The position numbers and the translations under genes are program-made. Shown here piece after piece: positions 1-12,940 of a stretch of DNA of 64,000 nt. Under the pieces are notes generated by a model. The model saw only the letters and a list, made by a program, of their open reading frames with translations, ran no database searches and was not told the origin of the DNA. The DNA lies in NCBI RefSeq assembly GCF_015832195.1, contig NC_052027.1:2480001-2544000 (forward strand). Direction: 5' to 3'. How positions within the stretch are numbered: position 1 is the first letter of the stretch; each line of letters starts with the position of its first letter. The stretch comes from Motacilla alba alba (taxonomy: Eukaryota > Chordata > Aves > Passeriformes > Motacillidae).

Positions 1-803
1 GAACACTTGCCTTCAGCCCAGGTTCCACTCCAGCCCCTCCTTTAAACCACCTGGCGATACTGAAGGTAGGCATTGATTATTTCTGCTTCAGTGGAAAGCC
101 TGGTGCTTTTCCTTATTGAATCACATCATATTTATTTCACACCCTTTCTCCTGCTTGTCAATATTTGTCTTGAAGCTCGTGTACATATCTGTGATATCTG
201 AGACAAAAAAAAAAAACCAAAACCCTCTTTAAATTTGTTTTCCCTTGTCCTTCCTGAACAGAATGTATCCCTTCAGATCAAAAAATGTAAGTTAGGATTT
301 TAATTAATTACTTAGATGTCATCTAAATCCTCCAGTATTAATTTTCTGACTTCACCTGTCCCAGTTTTAGATTTTTTTCCCCTGGAGGAGGGAGATTCCC
401 CAAGCAGCAGCACCACAGGGTGAGGAGGCTCAAATTGCCCATTTGCTGACAAATCATCCTGGTGGGTGCCAAGTTGGCTGCTAGCAGATAACAACCAGCG
501 TTTGTCTGCAATTTATCCCCTTTTGCTGCAGTTATTGCCACGAATTTTGCACATTCCCACGTGTTTTCCTTGGCATTTCCATCTGGATTCCCCTCCTGCG
601 CTGGGTATTTTTTGGTGGTTGTTTCCTTGGACAGGGAGCACCTCCCAGTGCTGGTCCCACCCAACTCCTTTTCCTGAAGATCTCTCAAATATGTTCAGTT
701 TCTGGTCCTTCTGCATTGCGTGTGTGAGTTATTTAGTGCAGAAATCCCTTCTCAAGGTGCAGGAGTTGCCAAAGAAAATTGGGAATGGACTTAGACCATT
801 CAG

Positions 804-955
804 AGTTACTCACATACTTCCTGATATTCCAAACAAAAAATAACCAATGAAAGCCAAATAACTGGCCAGACTTACTCACATGCTTCCTGATATTCCAAAC
901 AAAAAATATTCCAAACAAAAAAAATAACCAGTGAAAGCCAAATAACTGGCCAGAC
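804..955. repeat. Tandem duplication, about 68-bp unit, two copies
   Basis: Two adjacent copies run 804-871 and 872-955. Both carry the block TTCCTGATATTCCAAACAAA followed by AAAGCCAAATAACTGGCCAG. The second copy is longer because about 17 bases (ATTCCAAACAAAAAA region) are repeated inside it. The copies differ at only a few positions, which suggests a fairly recent local duplication. Confidence 0.85.
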
Positions 956-1201
956 CCTGCCTTTTCCAAGAGGACAGATCCTTTTTTTTTTTTTTTTTGC
1001 AAGGAAATAGCCTTTTGAAACCCTCCCTGCTTTCTATTCTCCTCTTGTTGGGTTCTGGATGAGTCTTTTGGAGCCCTGAAACAAGAGCCTGCAGCTGCCA
1101 ATATCCAGAATATACAACCCAAACTCTTTGTTATTGATCAGTCCTCAGAACTGTAATTCTTCTGCTCCTAGGACTGCAAATTATGGGGAATTACTGTAAA
1201 T

Positions 1202-1228
<27 letters not shown>
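1202..1228. repeat. (CA)n microsatellite
   Basis: An uninterrupted run of about 13 CA dinucleotides, followed by TACATTT. It is likely to vary in length between individuals. Confidence 0.95.
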
Positions 1229-1232
<4 letters not shown>

Positions 1233-3635
1233 TTTCCTTTAAGTTACCCAACTGTTTTATTCCCTTCCCTTTGACATACACAAGGACTGAACTGGCGAGC
1301 AGGCACTTAATATTTTTTACAACATCTTTCCAACAGCTGCTTCCATGGGATTATTTACTGTCAAGCTAAATCAAGAATAAATGAAAAAACTGAAATATTT
1401 ATAGCATAAGAAAAATCTGGTTCAGACCAGAAATCCCAGACTGGCGTTAAATCAAGAAATGTAACAAGATAAATTCTGCCATCATACCCTTTGTTTTCTG
1501 GATGTGCTGCTATCACTTATTCTAATTGTTATGCCATGGTTTGAGCAGGGAGATGGATGGAAAACAAAATATGTTAAATATGATCGTGGGGGAAACATTA
1601 CATTTCCCCCTTAAAATCCTGATTGTGTGTCCATTTGTCAGCAGGGTGTAATTTATACAAATATGTTTGCTACAGAAGGAGGCAACATCATTTTTTGTTG
1701 TTTTCCCATTAGAGGAAACAAGTCCATGGGAAAGAACTCAGTCCTCAGATACTTCATACCTGTCATTTTCACTTCTGATCTGTGGGGGAAGGAGAGACAT
1801 CTGCTCCCGGGACGTCCAAATGTGAGGGACACACAGGGATATACAGGAGGGGAATAAATGGAAAAAGGTGGATAAAATTCCCAGGTCAGCAATGGATGAG
1901 TCCTGCTCCTCCTTGCAGACACTCTGGGTAACATTGGAAAGAAAGTACACAAAACTATTGCTGTCATCAAACATTCCCTCCTGGACATCAGGGATTTTGA
2001 AAAATTCAGTCTAAACGTGGGATTTGAGTGTTGACTTGGCCCTTAGCACACGGAGGGAAAGGCTGTCTGGTTGTGTGGCTGGAGGCTGCAGTTGTACTGC
2101 TGTTTTCCTTGGAATTTAGAAGGGAACAGGCTGTGAATTCATTTATTAATTAAAATAATCCGACATATATTTAAGACATTAACGTAAATGCCAATGTCTT
2201 GCTCTTTACTGAGCCCAACCTGGTGCTGAGGCTTGGTTTTCAAGACCCTTAAATTTCTACAACCACTTATTTTTTGAGTAACAAAACATTTACAAGACCA
2301 AATCTGTGACAAGAAACAAAGCTGCTCTTCTGGTGCCATCTGAATTTTCATGAAAATAGGCCCCATTTCCCACTTCTGCCACAATTTTCTGTTAAGTTTT
2401 CTGCAAGTAAAAGTTGGTTCAGGTGGTGATGTGACATTGAACTGGGGTAAAACCTGTCAGGCCCTGGGAATGATGAGATTTTGCTCTCAGCTAAATTCCA
2501 GCAAATTGACATTTTTACCCATGGCAAAATGTAGCTGTGTTTGCAGAAAGAGCAACTTTTTGACCTGGTGGGAAAAAAAAAGAAAAAGAAAAAAAAAGTG
2601 TAACCACAGGGATTTGGGGCCAAATTCCACAGTGGGGCTGGTGGGGGAGCTTCACTGCATGTTTAGTGGTGTAAGCACCTCTAGAATGAGATCTGTATGG
2701 CAGGAGAAAGGAATGGAAATGTGGAGAGAAAGGCTCTGATACAGAGAATGCATGCACAGCCTTTTTATTCTGCAGCCTCAGCTTTCCCTCCCACCAGCTT
2801 CCGCACATCTCTATTATCTTTTGAATTTGGCCTTCCACACTTTTGTATTCCTCGTGTGCCAGGAAATAAGTCTGTCCCAGCCAGGCTTGCATTCCTGGCA
2901 CACCATTGCTCCTGATCTCTCTATTGTCTCCTGAGCACCTGATTCGGAGGCATCTAATGTGAATTTTCTCATGAATGCCAATGATATACAGCTACATTTT
3001 TCTTTTCAAACTTTTCATCCCTGAGGCGCTCTCTGCACTCAAACTATTTTCCAGATATCCATAACAGAGTGAATAGCAAACACTTGCAACTACCAGAGCA
3101 GGAGCAGAAACGACCAGTTTTCCAGGCTCCAGCAAGATTTACGTATGCTGTTGGAGTTCTTACTGCTTATTTAGAATTATTGAACCATATTTTGAGGGAG
3201 AGAAGCACCCCGTGCTAGCTAACAAAGGTTTCCGATACCGATCACTCCTGTTTTTCCTCTTTCACAAAAGGACTTGGATTTTCATTTGGTTTTCACTCCT
3301 GACTGCTATTGCTTACTTTTCCTAGGGAAACTGAAAATATTGTGGCTCATTTGCAATTCAAATTCAGCGCATAAAGCCTTCGGGGAGGGTTTAAATCTTG
3401 TGTTTTCAAAACATTTTCCTAACTCCGAGCAAACAGCTCGTTGTGTTTCAGGTGACATTGAGATCCTACATGGTGGGACACGACAGAGGCTTTTGGTGTC
3501 ATGAACTCCCCATACTAGGACATTTGAGGAGAAATGGGATGGGCTTTGCTGTGTTGTCTGATGAGGCCTCACTCACTGTTCCAGATGGATCCACCAGCAT
3601 TTAAAAGGCCCTGAAATGGGGAATTTGTGGATGTA

Positions 3636-3700
3636 CATCCCTGGAAGAGCCCAAGGCCAGGCTGGATGGGGCTTGGAGCAGCCTAGGACAGTGGAAGCGA
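3636..3700 (+). mobile_element. CR1 LINE fragment, left part, split by an LTR
   Basis: The sequence CCAAGGCCAGGCTGGATGGG followed by TTGGAGCAGCCTAGGACAGT is the sense strand of the avian CR1 3' region. It stops at GTGGAAG, exactly where the normal CR1 text would continue with GTGTCCCTGCCC. That continuation resumes at 4155, so this and the 4155-4234 piece are one CR1 interrupted by about 450 bases. Confidence 0.85.
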
Positions 3701-4154
3701 TGCCTCGGGTTTGAGCTTTTCTATTTTTCACATTCTGTGCTGCTTTAGTGTGCAGGTCTGAGCTTCCTATCACGGGATGGTGAGCTCTGTGCACAGAGCA
3801 GGGAGACAAAACAATTCCTGCTCCAGCTGGGCACCAAGGACAAATGATCCAAAGCTCAGCCCAGGAGCACAAACAGCGTGGGCTGCAGAGAGACAAACAA
3901 GCAGGGTGGGAGTGCCTGGGCTAAAGCTGGAACGGGACAATGAACTGCAAGGTGCAAATGGAGCAGAGCTGAGCCAAGGGAGAGACCCCGGGAGCGCTCG
4001 TGCATTTTGGGACCATTTGGGTTCCTCTTGGGGGCAGCCCTGGCTGGGCTCTTGTGCTGCCCAAGGTGGATCCATGGAGGAGATGCTTTGAATAAATCCC
4101 TGCTTTATTCTGGGACTCTGCCCAGCCTCTGTTCTAGGACAGCACAAGGCATCA
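3701..4154 (+). mobile_element. Solo LTR of an endogenous retrovirus (ERVK-like), nested in CR1
   Basis: About 454 bases bounded by TG (3701) and CA (4154) interrupt a CR1. Near the right end a polyadenylation signal sits in TTTGAATAAATCCCTGCTTT, as expected in the R region of an LTR read on the plus strand. Both flanks carry GAAG (3694-3697 and 4155-4158), compatible with a decayed target-site duplication of about 6 bases. I recall this sequence type as a songbird ERVK LTR, from memory only. There is no internal retroviral region, so it is a solo LTR left by recombination between two LTRs. Open frames overlapping it on either strand are chance. Confidence 0.75.
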
Positions 4155-4234
4155 GAAGGTGTCCCTGCCCATGGCCGGGGTGGCTCTGGATGGGCTTTAA
4201 GGTCCCTTCCAACCCAACCCATTCCATGATTCTA
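4155..4234 (+). mobile_element. CR1 LINE fragment, 3' end, right part of the split copy
   Basis: Begins GAAGGTGTCCCTGCCCATGG and ends with GGTCCCTTCCAACCCAACCC then ATTCCATGATTCTA, the hallmark CR1 3' terminus. It continues the CR1 piece that ends at 3700 across the inserted LTR. Confidence 0.9.
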
Positions 4235-7200
4235 AGCATCCTTGTAAGGATTCACACATTCTTTAACAGTCAAGTACAAGACACGGCAGGATTTAAATAT
4301 CTTTAAAATTATTTTGATTTTTCCCTGTGTTTTTATTTTCACAGCAACAATTAGGGAGCCTAAAGCGGGATGCTGAAAAACTCCTCTGCCCTCAGTGCCC
4401 TGCAGAATGTGTCCAAGGGCTTCAGGATCCCACTGGAACTGCTGGAAAGGTCTCAGGGGGTGCCACTCTTTCATTCACCCATTCTTTCACAAGTATCTGC
4501 AGTGGCCAAACATTGTGTGGGCATTCCCAGCTGTAAATAAACCTGTCTCACCAGGCAAGAGCCAATGAGAGAATTTGCTGTACTTAACCCAACTACAAAG
4601 ACTGAAAGGTAGAAACCCCAGTGGGCTGTGCTGTTGACAAATCAGCATTAAAATGTCTTTCAACAGCAAAGTGCTTAAGTGATAATGAATATAACAGAGA
4701 ACAACCCAGTCCCAGGTGCAGCTGTCTCATCCAACCACATCTGGAGCTGTATTTTGACACCCTTTTTTAAAATTTATACACTATGCAATGCCAGTAATCA
4801 GCCTGAAAGGGCTGATTGCTCATTCTTTGGCTGAAACAGGGCTGCTCTCATTTTAATCCCTAAATATGTGGGAATAGACCTCCAGCACCTGTCTGAAATC
4901 TGTCCTGGAAGTGTTGGTGGGATGAAAACATCAGTTCAGTCCTCAGAGATTTGTGGGAACTACAGGAGAGAACATTTTCCATGTGAATTAGAGTTTAGAA
5001 GTTTTCATCATAAAGATAATTCCCAACAACAAGAAGATTCTCCCCCAGTCATTTAGTACAGTCTGCAGCAATTACTGAGCAAACATTGAGATGGAAAAAG
5101 TCTGATAAAAAGGCTTCCCAGGCCTGGCTGAAATGTAAGTGTGGATCAATTTTCAATTCAATACACTATGAAATACAGTTTTTGAAGAGATCTGAAAGTG
5201 TTAAATTTACCAAATCTGATAATATCACTTTTGAGCCAATTATCACATTTCTTTAACATGTTCACAAACACTAAAGCTGCAGATCTTGATGGCACCCAAG
5301 CACTGGGAATGAAGAGCACACATTGTTCTTCCCAGGTGAAAAGTTTAATATCTACTTCATATCTATGAGTGAAAGCTTAAGAAAACCTCCTTCCAAATAT
5401 TATCAGTGTAATAATGATTGAAAAAAATTTATTCTGTTTTGACTGAAGTCAGCAGCAAAATTCCCATTTCTTCAGTAAAAAGAGGATCAAAATGAGAATA
5501 TCATCAATAGACAGTGTGCAGGTTTCTTCAAAGATATGGAGGTTAATAAAGGAATTGTTGATAAACTTTTACAATGGTATTTTGAAGACTTCATCTCTTT
5601 CAAGATCTCATGCAGCAGTTGTTTCTCTCTGAGCCTGATATCCCAGCAATGCTTTCATTTGTGCCACCCTAAAGTCCCTTATTAGGTGTTTGCAGTTTAA
5701 TCTTTTGCTTCTTCACATTCAATATCCCAGATCTTTTATTAAAATCAATATTAAAGGCATTGTGATATCTTTATGGGGCTCTCCTTTCAAATAAACAGTA
5801 TCTTTAGTATTTATTATTTTTGCCGCTGCACTTCTTACACACTTGGTCCTCCAGCTGGTGGCCTTCACAATACCTTTAAAAAAAAAAAAAAAAAGGGCAA
5901 TTTCTTTGCCCACTGGACACAGAGAACTCACCAATCCACCAAACTTTCTTCCCAAAGGGAAGGTGGAGTTGAGCAAAACATCCCTGGAATTTCGGAGTTG
6001 GAGAAATGCAACTTTGAGCCAGGAGGTTCAAGGCTTGGACAAACACCTGCAGAAGGGGACCAGGGCACCCAGCTGCCACTCCTGCCTCAGAAATTTCTGG
6101 ATCAGGGTTAAGATATGCCAAAAAAAAAAAAAAAATAGAAGTGAAACTGAAGCTAATTTTAGACAAGGACCTGGAAATCTTCCAGATTATTAACAACTGG
6201 CTTTCAGCCTGTCAGGAAGTATTAATAGTACCATGAAAGGAAATTATGAACTGTAGATTTCCCCCGAGAGCTGTCAGGAAATATTTGGATTTTTTAATGG
6301 CAATATACTGCAGTGCAGCAATAAATGAAGTGGCCAGAACTAGTTCCAGGCTGACCTGGGTGGCCACAGATTTAAACCATGATTAGGTGGAATTCTAACC
6401 AATAGAAATAAGAACAAGCAGGGCTGCAATTCCAGGGTGACTTTAAGATTAGCTGAACCATCCATGACCATTATTTTTGCCCAAGATGAAGGCTGTAATC
6501 ATTTTATTTGCATTTGTGCATGCAGGGGTGTCAGGAGGGAAAGTTAATTTCAAGGCTTATTGTTTAACAAGTAATGATTCAGTGTGAAATGAGGATCCTT
6601 CCCATTCCCTTCCTCCTTGGTGATGCTGTTGCTGTTTATTGCTATCACTTAGAATCTCTTGGATAATGAGGAAAAGGAAGAAAATAATCAGTTGGTTTCT
6701 GGATGAAATTGGACTTAATTCAGCATAATCTATGTATTTTAAGATAGGGGATACAGCTAAGTGGAATAATCAGTGCAGAAACAGATTGCTTTAATGTCTA
6801 GACAGGTTTGAAGATGATCTGGAGATGGGAAGAGGAATACAAATGATTTCCCTCTTCTGCTGGAGCTCCAGAGCTGGATGCTGGTGGAATGCAGAAGGAG
6901 AGGAGGAAGAGGAGGAAGTCCTTCAAACAACAGCCAAGCTGGAGTTTCTAAAGGATCCCCCGTGGAAAATCCAGAAGGTTTTGAGTGGTCCAAGAGGGAT
7001 CCTCGAGCACTGGGTGGGTGAAGGGGATGCCCTGAGGGTGCTGCTCCACACCAGCCAAGCCAGGCAGCAGGAAGGACAGGGACTGGAAATTGGGAAAGTG
7101 CAGGAAATGGATTTGTAGAGCTTTGCCAATAACTCTGTATACTTTGGAGAAATAGAACCATGAAAGATGCGTTGTGGTGGGTCCCACAAGGGGTAATTTT

Positions 7201-10200
7201 AGATGATTGGCTTTAAGGCATTTACAGCGTGGTGTGGCTGAAGCTGATAGGCCAAGAAACACTCATAGTGTATTGTAATTAAAAATTAGTTGGCTTCTGA
7301 TTGTGATGGCGTGAATTATAACATCTGTATTGTCTCACCCTTCACATGGGACTGAAAAGGGAATAAAAGTTTTTAAAACACCTCTCAGTTGCCCCACCTC
7401 TGGGTCAGAAAAAGGTTTAATCCAACAGGAAAACTTTGCCCAGAGTGAACAGAAGTTCCACTGTTCTCCATTAAAATTATTGAGTTATTAGGATGTAATA
7501 AATATCAATAGCCATGTCTGTCTTTAACAGCTTTAACATTAACCACTCTTTTGACTTTGAGAAGATGGCTGTGTTTCAAGTCAGGGAATAACTTATAGAC
7601 TTACTTTTCTTGTATTTAAATTGGCAATTTGAGAAGAAAACTTGCTTATGAGCTGTGTGTTTGAGTGCATGGAGAAGAACATGTCAATGTGAGCTAAATA
7701 GAGGTGCAACTCCAGAGATTCATTTTACTACAGAGAATGTTTTGGTGCATTTAAAACAAAATTATCTATTTTTTTCCTTTTTATCCATTAAATATGTTTT
7801 TATTTTTGCTACAAGTTCCATATGAACATCAGAATTCCCTCAAAGTCACTTCAAAGTCAGTTCACATGATCAACTGTATCAAGTTGCTTGAAAATCATGA
7901 TGTAATCCCAGGCCTCAAATGAATTGATTTGTGATTATTTGTTGCTTATTAATTAATTCCTTCTGCAGTTCATGCTCTTTCCTAGAACTCATGTACGAGC
8001 TGTTTTTACCAGTGGGTGAAAGGAAGAGATAGAGAGAAACATTAATCCATTTTATGACTTTAATTACTATTAGAGGCCTGCTTTGCACATGGCAGATGAT
8101 TTGTTAGAAATTGATTTTATTCCTGGATAATTGCCCTGCACTCCAAACAAGTCACACATGCAGGGATTGATGCATTTGCATCTGCTGGATATGCAGCAGA
8201 CAATTCCTACAAACCCAGAGCAGGTTAGAAAAGCAAAATGTTAGCTGGAATAGTAATCAGGATTTAGGAAAGTTTTCCCTTCCTGGGTACACTAAAGAAC
8301 TTGAGCTTGCTATTCTGGAGGTGCTCTGGGTTTTTAACAGGTAAACAGGGCTGGCTGCTCCAGGGTGAGAGTAGGAAAACCTTGACCTTCATGGAAAAAT
8401 GCAAATTTGCACCAGCTGGGAACCAGGACCAAATCTATTTGGAAGAAGAACTCTTTAAATTTATCTGTTTTATGATAAGAATAATAATTTTACTTAGCGT
8501 CTCCTAATACACAGAGAGGTATATTTAGGATGCACTTATTTATGTATGCAGTTATTCAAAATAAATCAATTCTAAAATTCAAAAACGTGAAGGGCTGTGA
8601 AAGGCCAAGATTGGATATAAATATTTAGCAAGAGATTTCTCCTGGCAGTGCCTTTTTTTTTTTTTTTCTTTCCAGAGGCAGGATTTCCTTTTCATTTCTG
8701 CTTTGTTTCCTCATCCATTAAACTGGACACTGCAATCTAACAGGATTTTCACCTGTTGCCTTTTAACATCAGCTCTCCAAGGAGCCTCTTTTATCCCCTT
8801 CTAGTCCGTGCTTTCATTTCCACTCTCTCTATGCACCAAAATGTGTTGTTGGAATCACAGAGAATAATTGAGAGGAGACAATGCCAAATGATCTGTTCTA
8901 ACACAGAAAAGAAAAAGTGAATTAAGCACTGCTGTCTCACCCCAGGCCGCTCTGAGGAGCACTTGGCAAAGTCCTGATGCAAATGACTTTGCTGATTAGG
9001 TGCCCAAATTGCAACGGGGTGCTGGGGAATTATTCCCATTATTCCCTCATCACCACGGTCCTGAGCACCCAGGAAAAGTGCAGGGAAAACTCACAATTAA
9101 CCAGAGAAATCTCCAGAGGGAAAAATCCTGAGGGTTTGAATGATGTTATTGTGCCAATTAAAGGGAGCTGGTGAAAATTTCATGTTTAGCTGGTTCTCCC
9201 TCCCTTTCCCCTCTCAGCTCTGTATTTTCCATTCCACTTTTCTGTCCTATTTCTGTGTACTTCCCAAGCAGCTCCTGCACCCTGAATCCATTTTGTGCCA
9301 TTGTGGTGGCACAAGAAGTGAAATTTCTCTGATTTCATTCCTGCATCAAACTGTTTGTTGTAAACTCTTACAGTTGTTGGTTCAGCAGAACTGAAGAATA
9401 TCAAAATCTGTCATTTCACAGCAAAGGGGATCTTTCCTCATTCTCTTATCATTCCTTCATCCCTTACCAAAAGCAACTTTTGCCTTTTGGAGTCTCTACT
9501 AAAGCACATGATTTCACCAAACCTCTTACAAAGGTTGTCCTTTGTTTTAAGTCAAAACCACCACATTTAGAGCTTGGGAAAAAAAAAAAAAATCTGTCCC
9601 AAGAAATCCATGAGTGCATTGTCAAGGAGTGACACTTTCATTTTCCACATCAACAAAAACAAAACAATTCAACATCCCAAATTCCCCTTCCTTTTTCAAG
9701 GTGCCCAAGATAAACTGCCTTCAAAACTGGAGGCTGGGGATGTAACACTGCTAATGTTCCAGAGAAAGATAAGGATTCATTCAAGGAAAACATTGTATTT
9801 AAGGGGTCTTTGGAATTTAAGCTCCCTGCTTCAGGGTCTGTCTGATGCCAGCTTTGTGGAATGGCTGCTCCACAGCAGAAACTGCTAATTAACATATTTC
9901 CAGGTGCATTCTTTGCTGTAGGATCACTCTCATATCAGCTGCAAAAGATGGATTTAGGTGTTTGGCTGAATTTGGGCTACATATTAAAAGGAAAAAATAA
10001 ATCTGATTTATAGTTTGATTGGTAAACCTGAACAGTGAAACCCCCGTGGTTGCATCTTTCCTTCCTCTCTGGTGACTCTTTCCATGGGATGAGGATCTAA
10101 AATATTTAACGATGAAGTTTCATTTCCAAGTCTTTCTTCAGGCTCTCAGGAAGCTGTGCTGGTTATGCCCCATTCCAGTGAGGTTCAGACCAGTTGCACC

Positions 10201-10987
10201 CCAACACTCACACCAGCTCAGAGCCACCTTTGGAGCCCTGGCCAGCCCCCACCTGCTGCTTCCCCAGGACTATCAAATCCATCCCAACAGCTGCAGAAAA
10301 AACATTGTAAAAGCCTCATTTTCAGCTCACAGCCACGCAAAGCTGCTCCATCATTGAGTTTCTACACATTTCCTTGGAGCTGCAGCGGTAAAACCCCAAA
10401 ATAGAGTTTGGTCTCTAATGGGCTTTAAAGTGCTTCTGGTTTTGAGGGAGAGACTTTGAGGAGGATCCCGAAGTGAAGTGTCTGCACTTTGTCAAGCTCA
10501 TCACACCTTCCCTGGAGTTCTGCTCTTAATAATGCAGATTGTTTCCTGGGATACTGCAGCTCTTCCCCAACTTCTTGTCATGCCTGTGTCTGATTGTGCT
10601 CATAAATTCCTCTAATAACTCCTGCTGGTGTCACTCTGTGTCACTCCGAGCCTTGGCTCGCTCTCTCTCGCAGCCCGGGCTCTGTTACAGGTTCAGCAAG
10701 AGTTTAGGAGATTGAGTGGAGATGATAAGAAGGAGATGGCCCTGCTTTTCAGTCTTAAAAACATCCATTTACTGCTGCTGATCTAAATAATGGACTATTT
10801 CTCTTTTTCCCTTGACACATAAAACAATGCTGTTACCTCATAATGACACAACTCCATTTATTTTCACCAGTTCTATGCTAAGAGCAGCACACAGATTGTT
10901 TCTGTTCCTCTCTTCCTGCTTCTCTCACAAAAATCTGTCATCCTTTAAGGGGAATAGCGAGTTTGGGGTCTGAAGGGATCCACTCAG
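4235..10987. other. Long unique A+T-rich tract, no gene seen
   Basis: I recognise no exon, RNA gene or clear mobile element over about 6.7 kb. A-runs lie near 5878-5894 and 6120-6135, a T-run near 8652-8667 and an A-run near 9580-9592. The frame at 6825-7118 (97 residues) has no recognisable motif and a glutamate run from a GAGGAA-rich stretch. The low repeat content over several kb fits selection against insertions, but it may equally be chance. Confidence 0.5.
7265..8215. promoter_or_regulatory. Candidate conserved non-coding block
   Basis: A repeat-free, A+T-rich stretch with many homeodomain-type cores (TTAATTAATT near 7950, TTTAATTACTATTA near 8060, GTAATTAAAAATTAG near 7275) and an ATGCATTTGCATC-type octamer relative near 8171. 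Such motif density is common in ancient developmental enhancers, but also occurs by chance in A+T-rich DNA. No alignment was available, so this is a weak candidate. Confidence 0.22.
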
Positions 10988-11398
10988 TGGCATTCACATT
11001 TTCTGAAAAATCCCTTTGCCCAGGATTTTCCTCCTGGGAAGCTGAGAAGCCTCAGAGAAAAATGAAAACAAATATTATCTGATTTGCTTCTCTTGTGTTG
11101 TGCTCACGTGTGGAATGTGTTTGGAGATTGTTTACCCACAGGTGATTGTTTCACTGGATTCTGGAGTGGGTTGTTTCCACTCAATGGCCAGGTGGGGCCA
11201 AACTGTTTTGGGACTCTGGAGAGGGTCACAAGTTTCATTATTAGCTTTTTAGCCTTCTGTATCCTTTCTGTATTCTTTAGTTTAGTTTGATATAGTATTC
11301 TTTAATATAATATAGATCATAAAATAATCAATTAGCCTTCTGAGTCTAATTCACATTCATCATTCCTTCCTTCATCAGGGCACCCCACAAGTACAACA
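10988..11398 (+). mobile_element. Solo LTR-like element of a songbird endogenous retrovirus
   Basis: The element starts TGGCATTCACATTTTCTGAA and ends GTACAACA. Recognisable internal blocks are CCTCCTGGGAAGCTGAGAAG, GGAGATTGTTTACCCACAGG, GGGACTCTGGAGAGGGTCAC and a TATAGTATTCTTTAATATAA stretch before CATAAAATAAT. I recall this order as a very common passerine LTR family, from memory only. No internal retroviral genes follow. No clean target-site duplication is visible, so the ends may be off by a few bases. Confidence 0.75.
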
Positions 11399-12880
11399 CC
11401 CCTCTCTTCAGCTTTTCTTTCTTTAAGAGGCAAACCAGTCCTCATCAGAGTGCAAGTTCATCACCACGCACCTCAATTCCTTTACCCAGGCAAATCCCAC
11501 AGCCACAGCTGCACTGTGTGGAGGGGGATCACCCAGGAATTAATGGAGATAATGAGCAGCATGCAAGGGCTGATCCAGCCCCGGGAAACATATCCCACCG
11601 ATTTCAGCAAGATTTAGACCAGCTATCCAAAAACTTGGAGCTTCACTTAACTTATGAGACAGCCTCAAATTGGCTTTTACTCTGTGTGTATCTCCAGGTC
11701 AGTGCACTCATACTTCAAGCAGGACCTACTGAGCAAAAGCTCCTTTTATGTTTTTGTGTTTGGCTCCAAAAAATAAACCATAAAAAAGAAAGGTCGCATT
11801 TGCTCCCGAGTTTTGCTCCTTTGCTTTGAAATTACACCGGGAAAAATGATGTTGTGTACAGGCCAAAGGATATTGCAGAGAGAAAAGCTGTATTAGAGAA
11901 AGAACATCTTAGTCATAAGCACCAGGCGTTGCAGTGAATTTCCTCACTAGGGTGGGGATCATTCTTCCTGAGAGCTTTTCCAGCCCTCCTGATCCAAATC
12001 ACCAAAGCCAAGCTGATCTCTATTTGAGCAGCCCCCAGGCTGCTGCTCAGACTTCCTTCCCTTCCTTCCATTACTCACATCCAGCAGGAAATTCCTGCCA
12101 GGAAATAAACAGAGTGTGCAGCTACACCTGAACATCCCTTCTATGCTCATTCCCTGTCCCAAGCTTTATGCCCTCATCATTTTCCTGGATTGCTTTTTAT
12201 TATATTATCTGATATTATCAACTGTGACTTCCATGTGGCCAGCCTGGGCAGCTACAGGCTTGATGGAAATAAAAGTTGTCCCTTCAAGAAGATTCCAGGC
12301 AGTTTGTTTCTGTTTCCTTTGGTCTCATTAGGCTGCCACCACAAGATTAATGGTTTGGGTTAAGAGTAATTTAGTTTATGGCACAATAGGTATGAAAGGT
12401 TATTCCTTCTTATGCCCTCCTCACATAAAACCTCCCTTAAAAAAAGCAAAGTCTTTATGTCTCAATAAACAGAAGCCACAGAGAAATTGTGTAACAAATT
12501 ACATATTGGATAACCATCTATAAAATTTTATTGGCTTATGAGGTTTGCATTGATTTGAATTTTACCCAAAGCATTACTGCTCCTCCAAAACACTGAACTA
12601 AAAGCAAAACAGAAACACCCATTATGGGGTTTTTTAACAGTGAAACACCTCTGAAGAATGTAAATTCCTGGGAACAGCCTAGAGATCCCCCTGTCCCTTC
12701 CCTGTGTGTGGCTCAGAAGAGATCAGCTCTTCCTCCCACTCTCCCAGCTGTTCCAAGCCCAGCCTGGGCTGGAAATGCAGAGTTAGGCCGGGCTTTAGAG
12801 GAAAGCAGGAGTTTAACCCAAAGCTCTGGGGGCTGACTGGTGCAGTGACACCTTCTTGCACCTTTTGCTGTCTCTGCAGC
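11399..12880. other. Unique non-coding sequence
   Basis: No gene, RNA gene or repeat is recognised. Frames of up to about 103 residues (11518-11829) have no domain and no neighbouring splice-consistent structure. Confidence 0.5.
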
Positions 12881-12940
12881 GCAGGGGTGGCACTGGATGG
12901 TCCCTACAGTCCCTCCCACTCTCTGTTCTCTGATTTTATG
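12881..12940 (+). mobile_element. Degraded CR1 3' end
   Basis: GCAGGGGTGGCACTGGATGG followed by a diverged version of the CR1 end (CCCTCCCACTCTCTGTTCTC then TGATTTTATGA). The match is good at the left and weak at the right, so this is an old or damaged copy. Confidence 0.55.

Larger units (their letters stand above)
1..3635. other. Unique non-coding sequence
   Basis: I see no supported gene here. The open frames are short, overlap on both strands and show no domain, signal peptide or splice-consistent structure. Contents are a partial tandem duplication (804-955), a T-run (981-998), a CA microsatellite (1202-1228) and otherwise ordinary A+T-rich sequence. Small conserved non-coding elements would be invisible without alignment. 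Confidence 0.6.

Noticed and set aside
6820..7120. Possible unknown repeat or exon in a G+C-richer stretch
   Set aside because: No similarity to the CR1 or LTR texts elsewhere in the window and no convincing splice sites; left as unique sequence.
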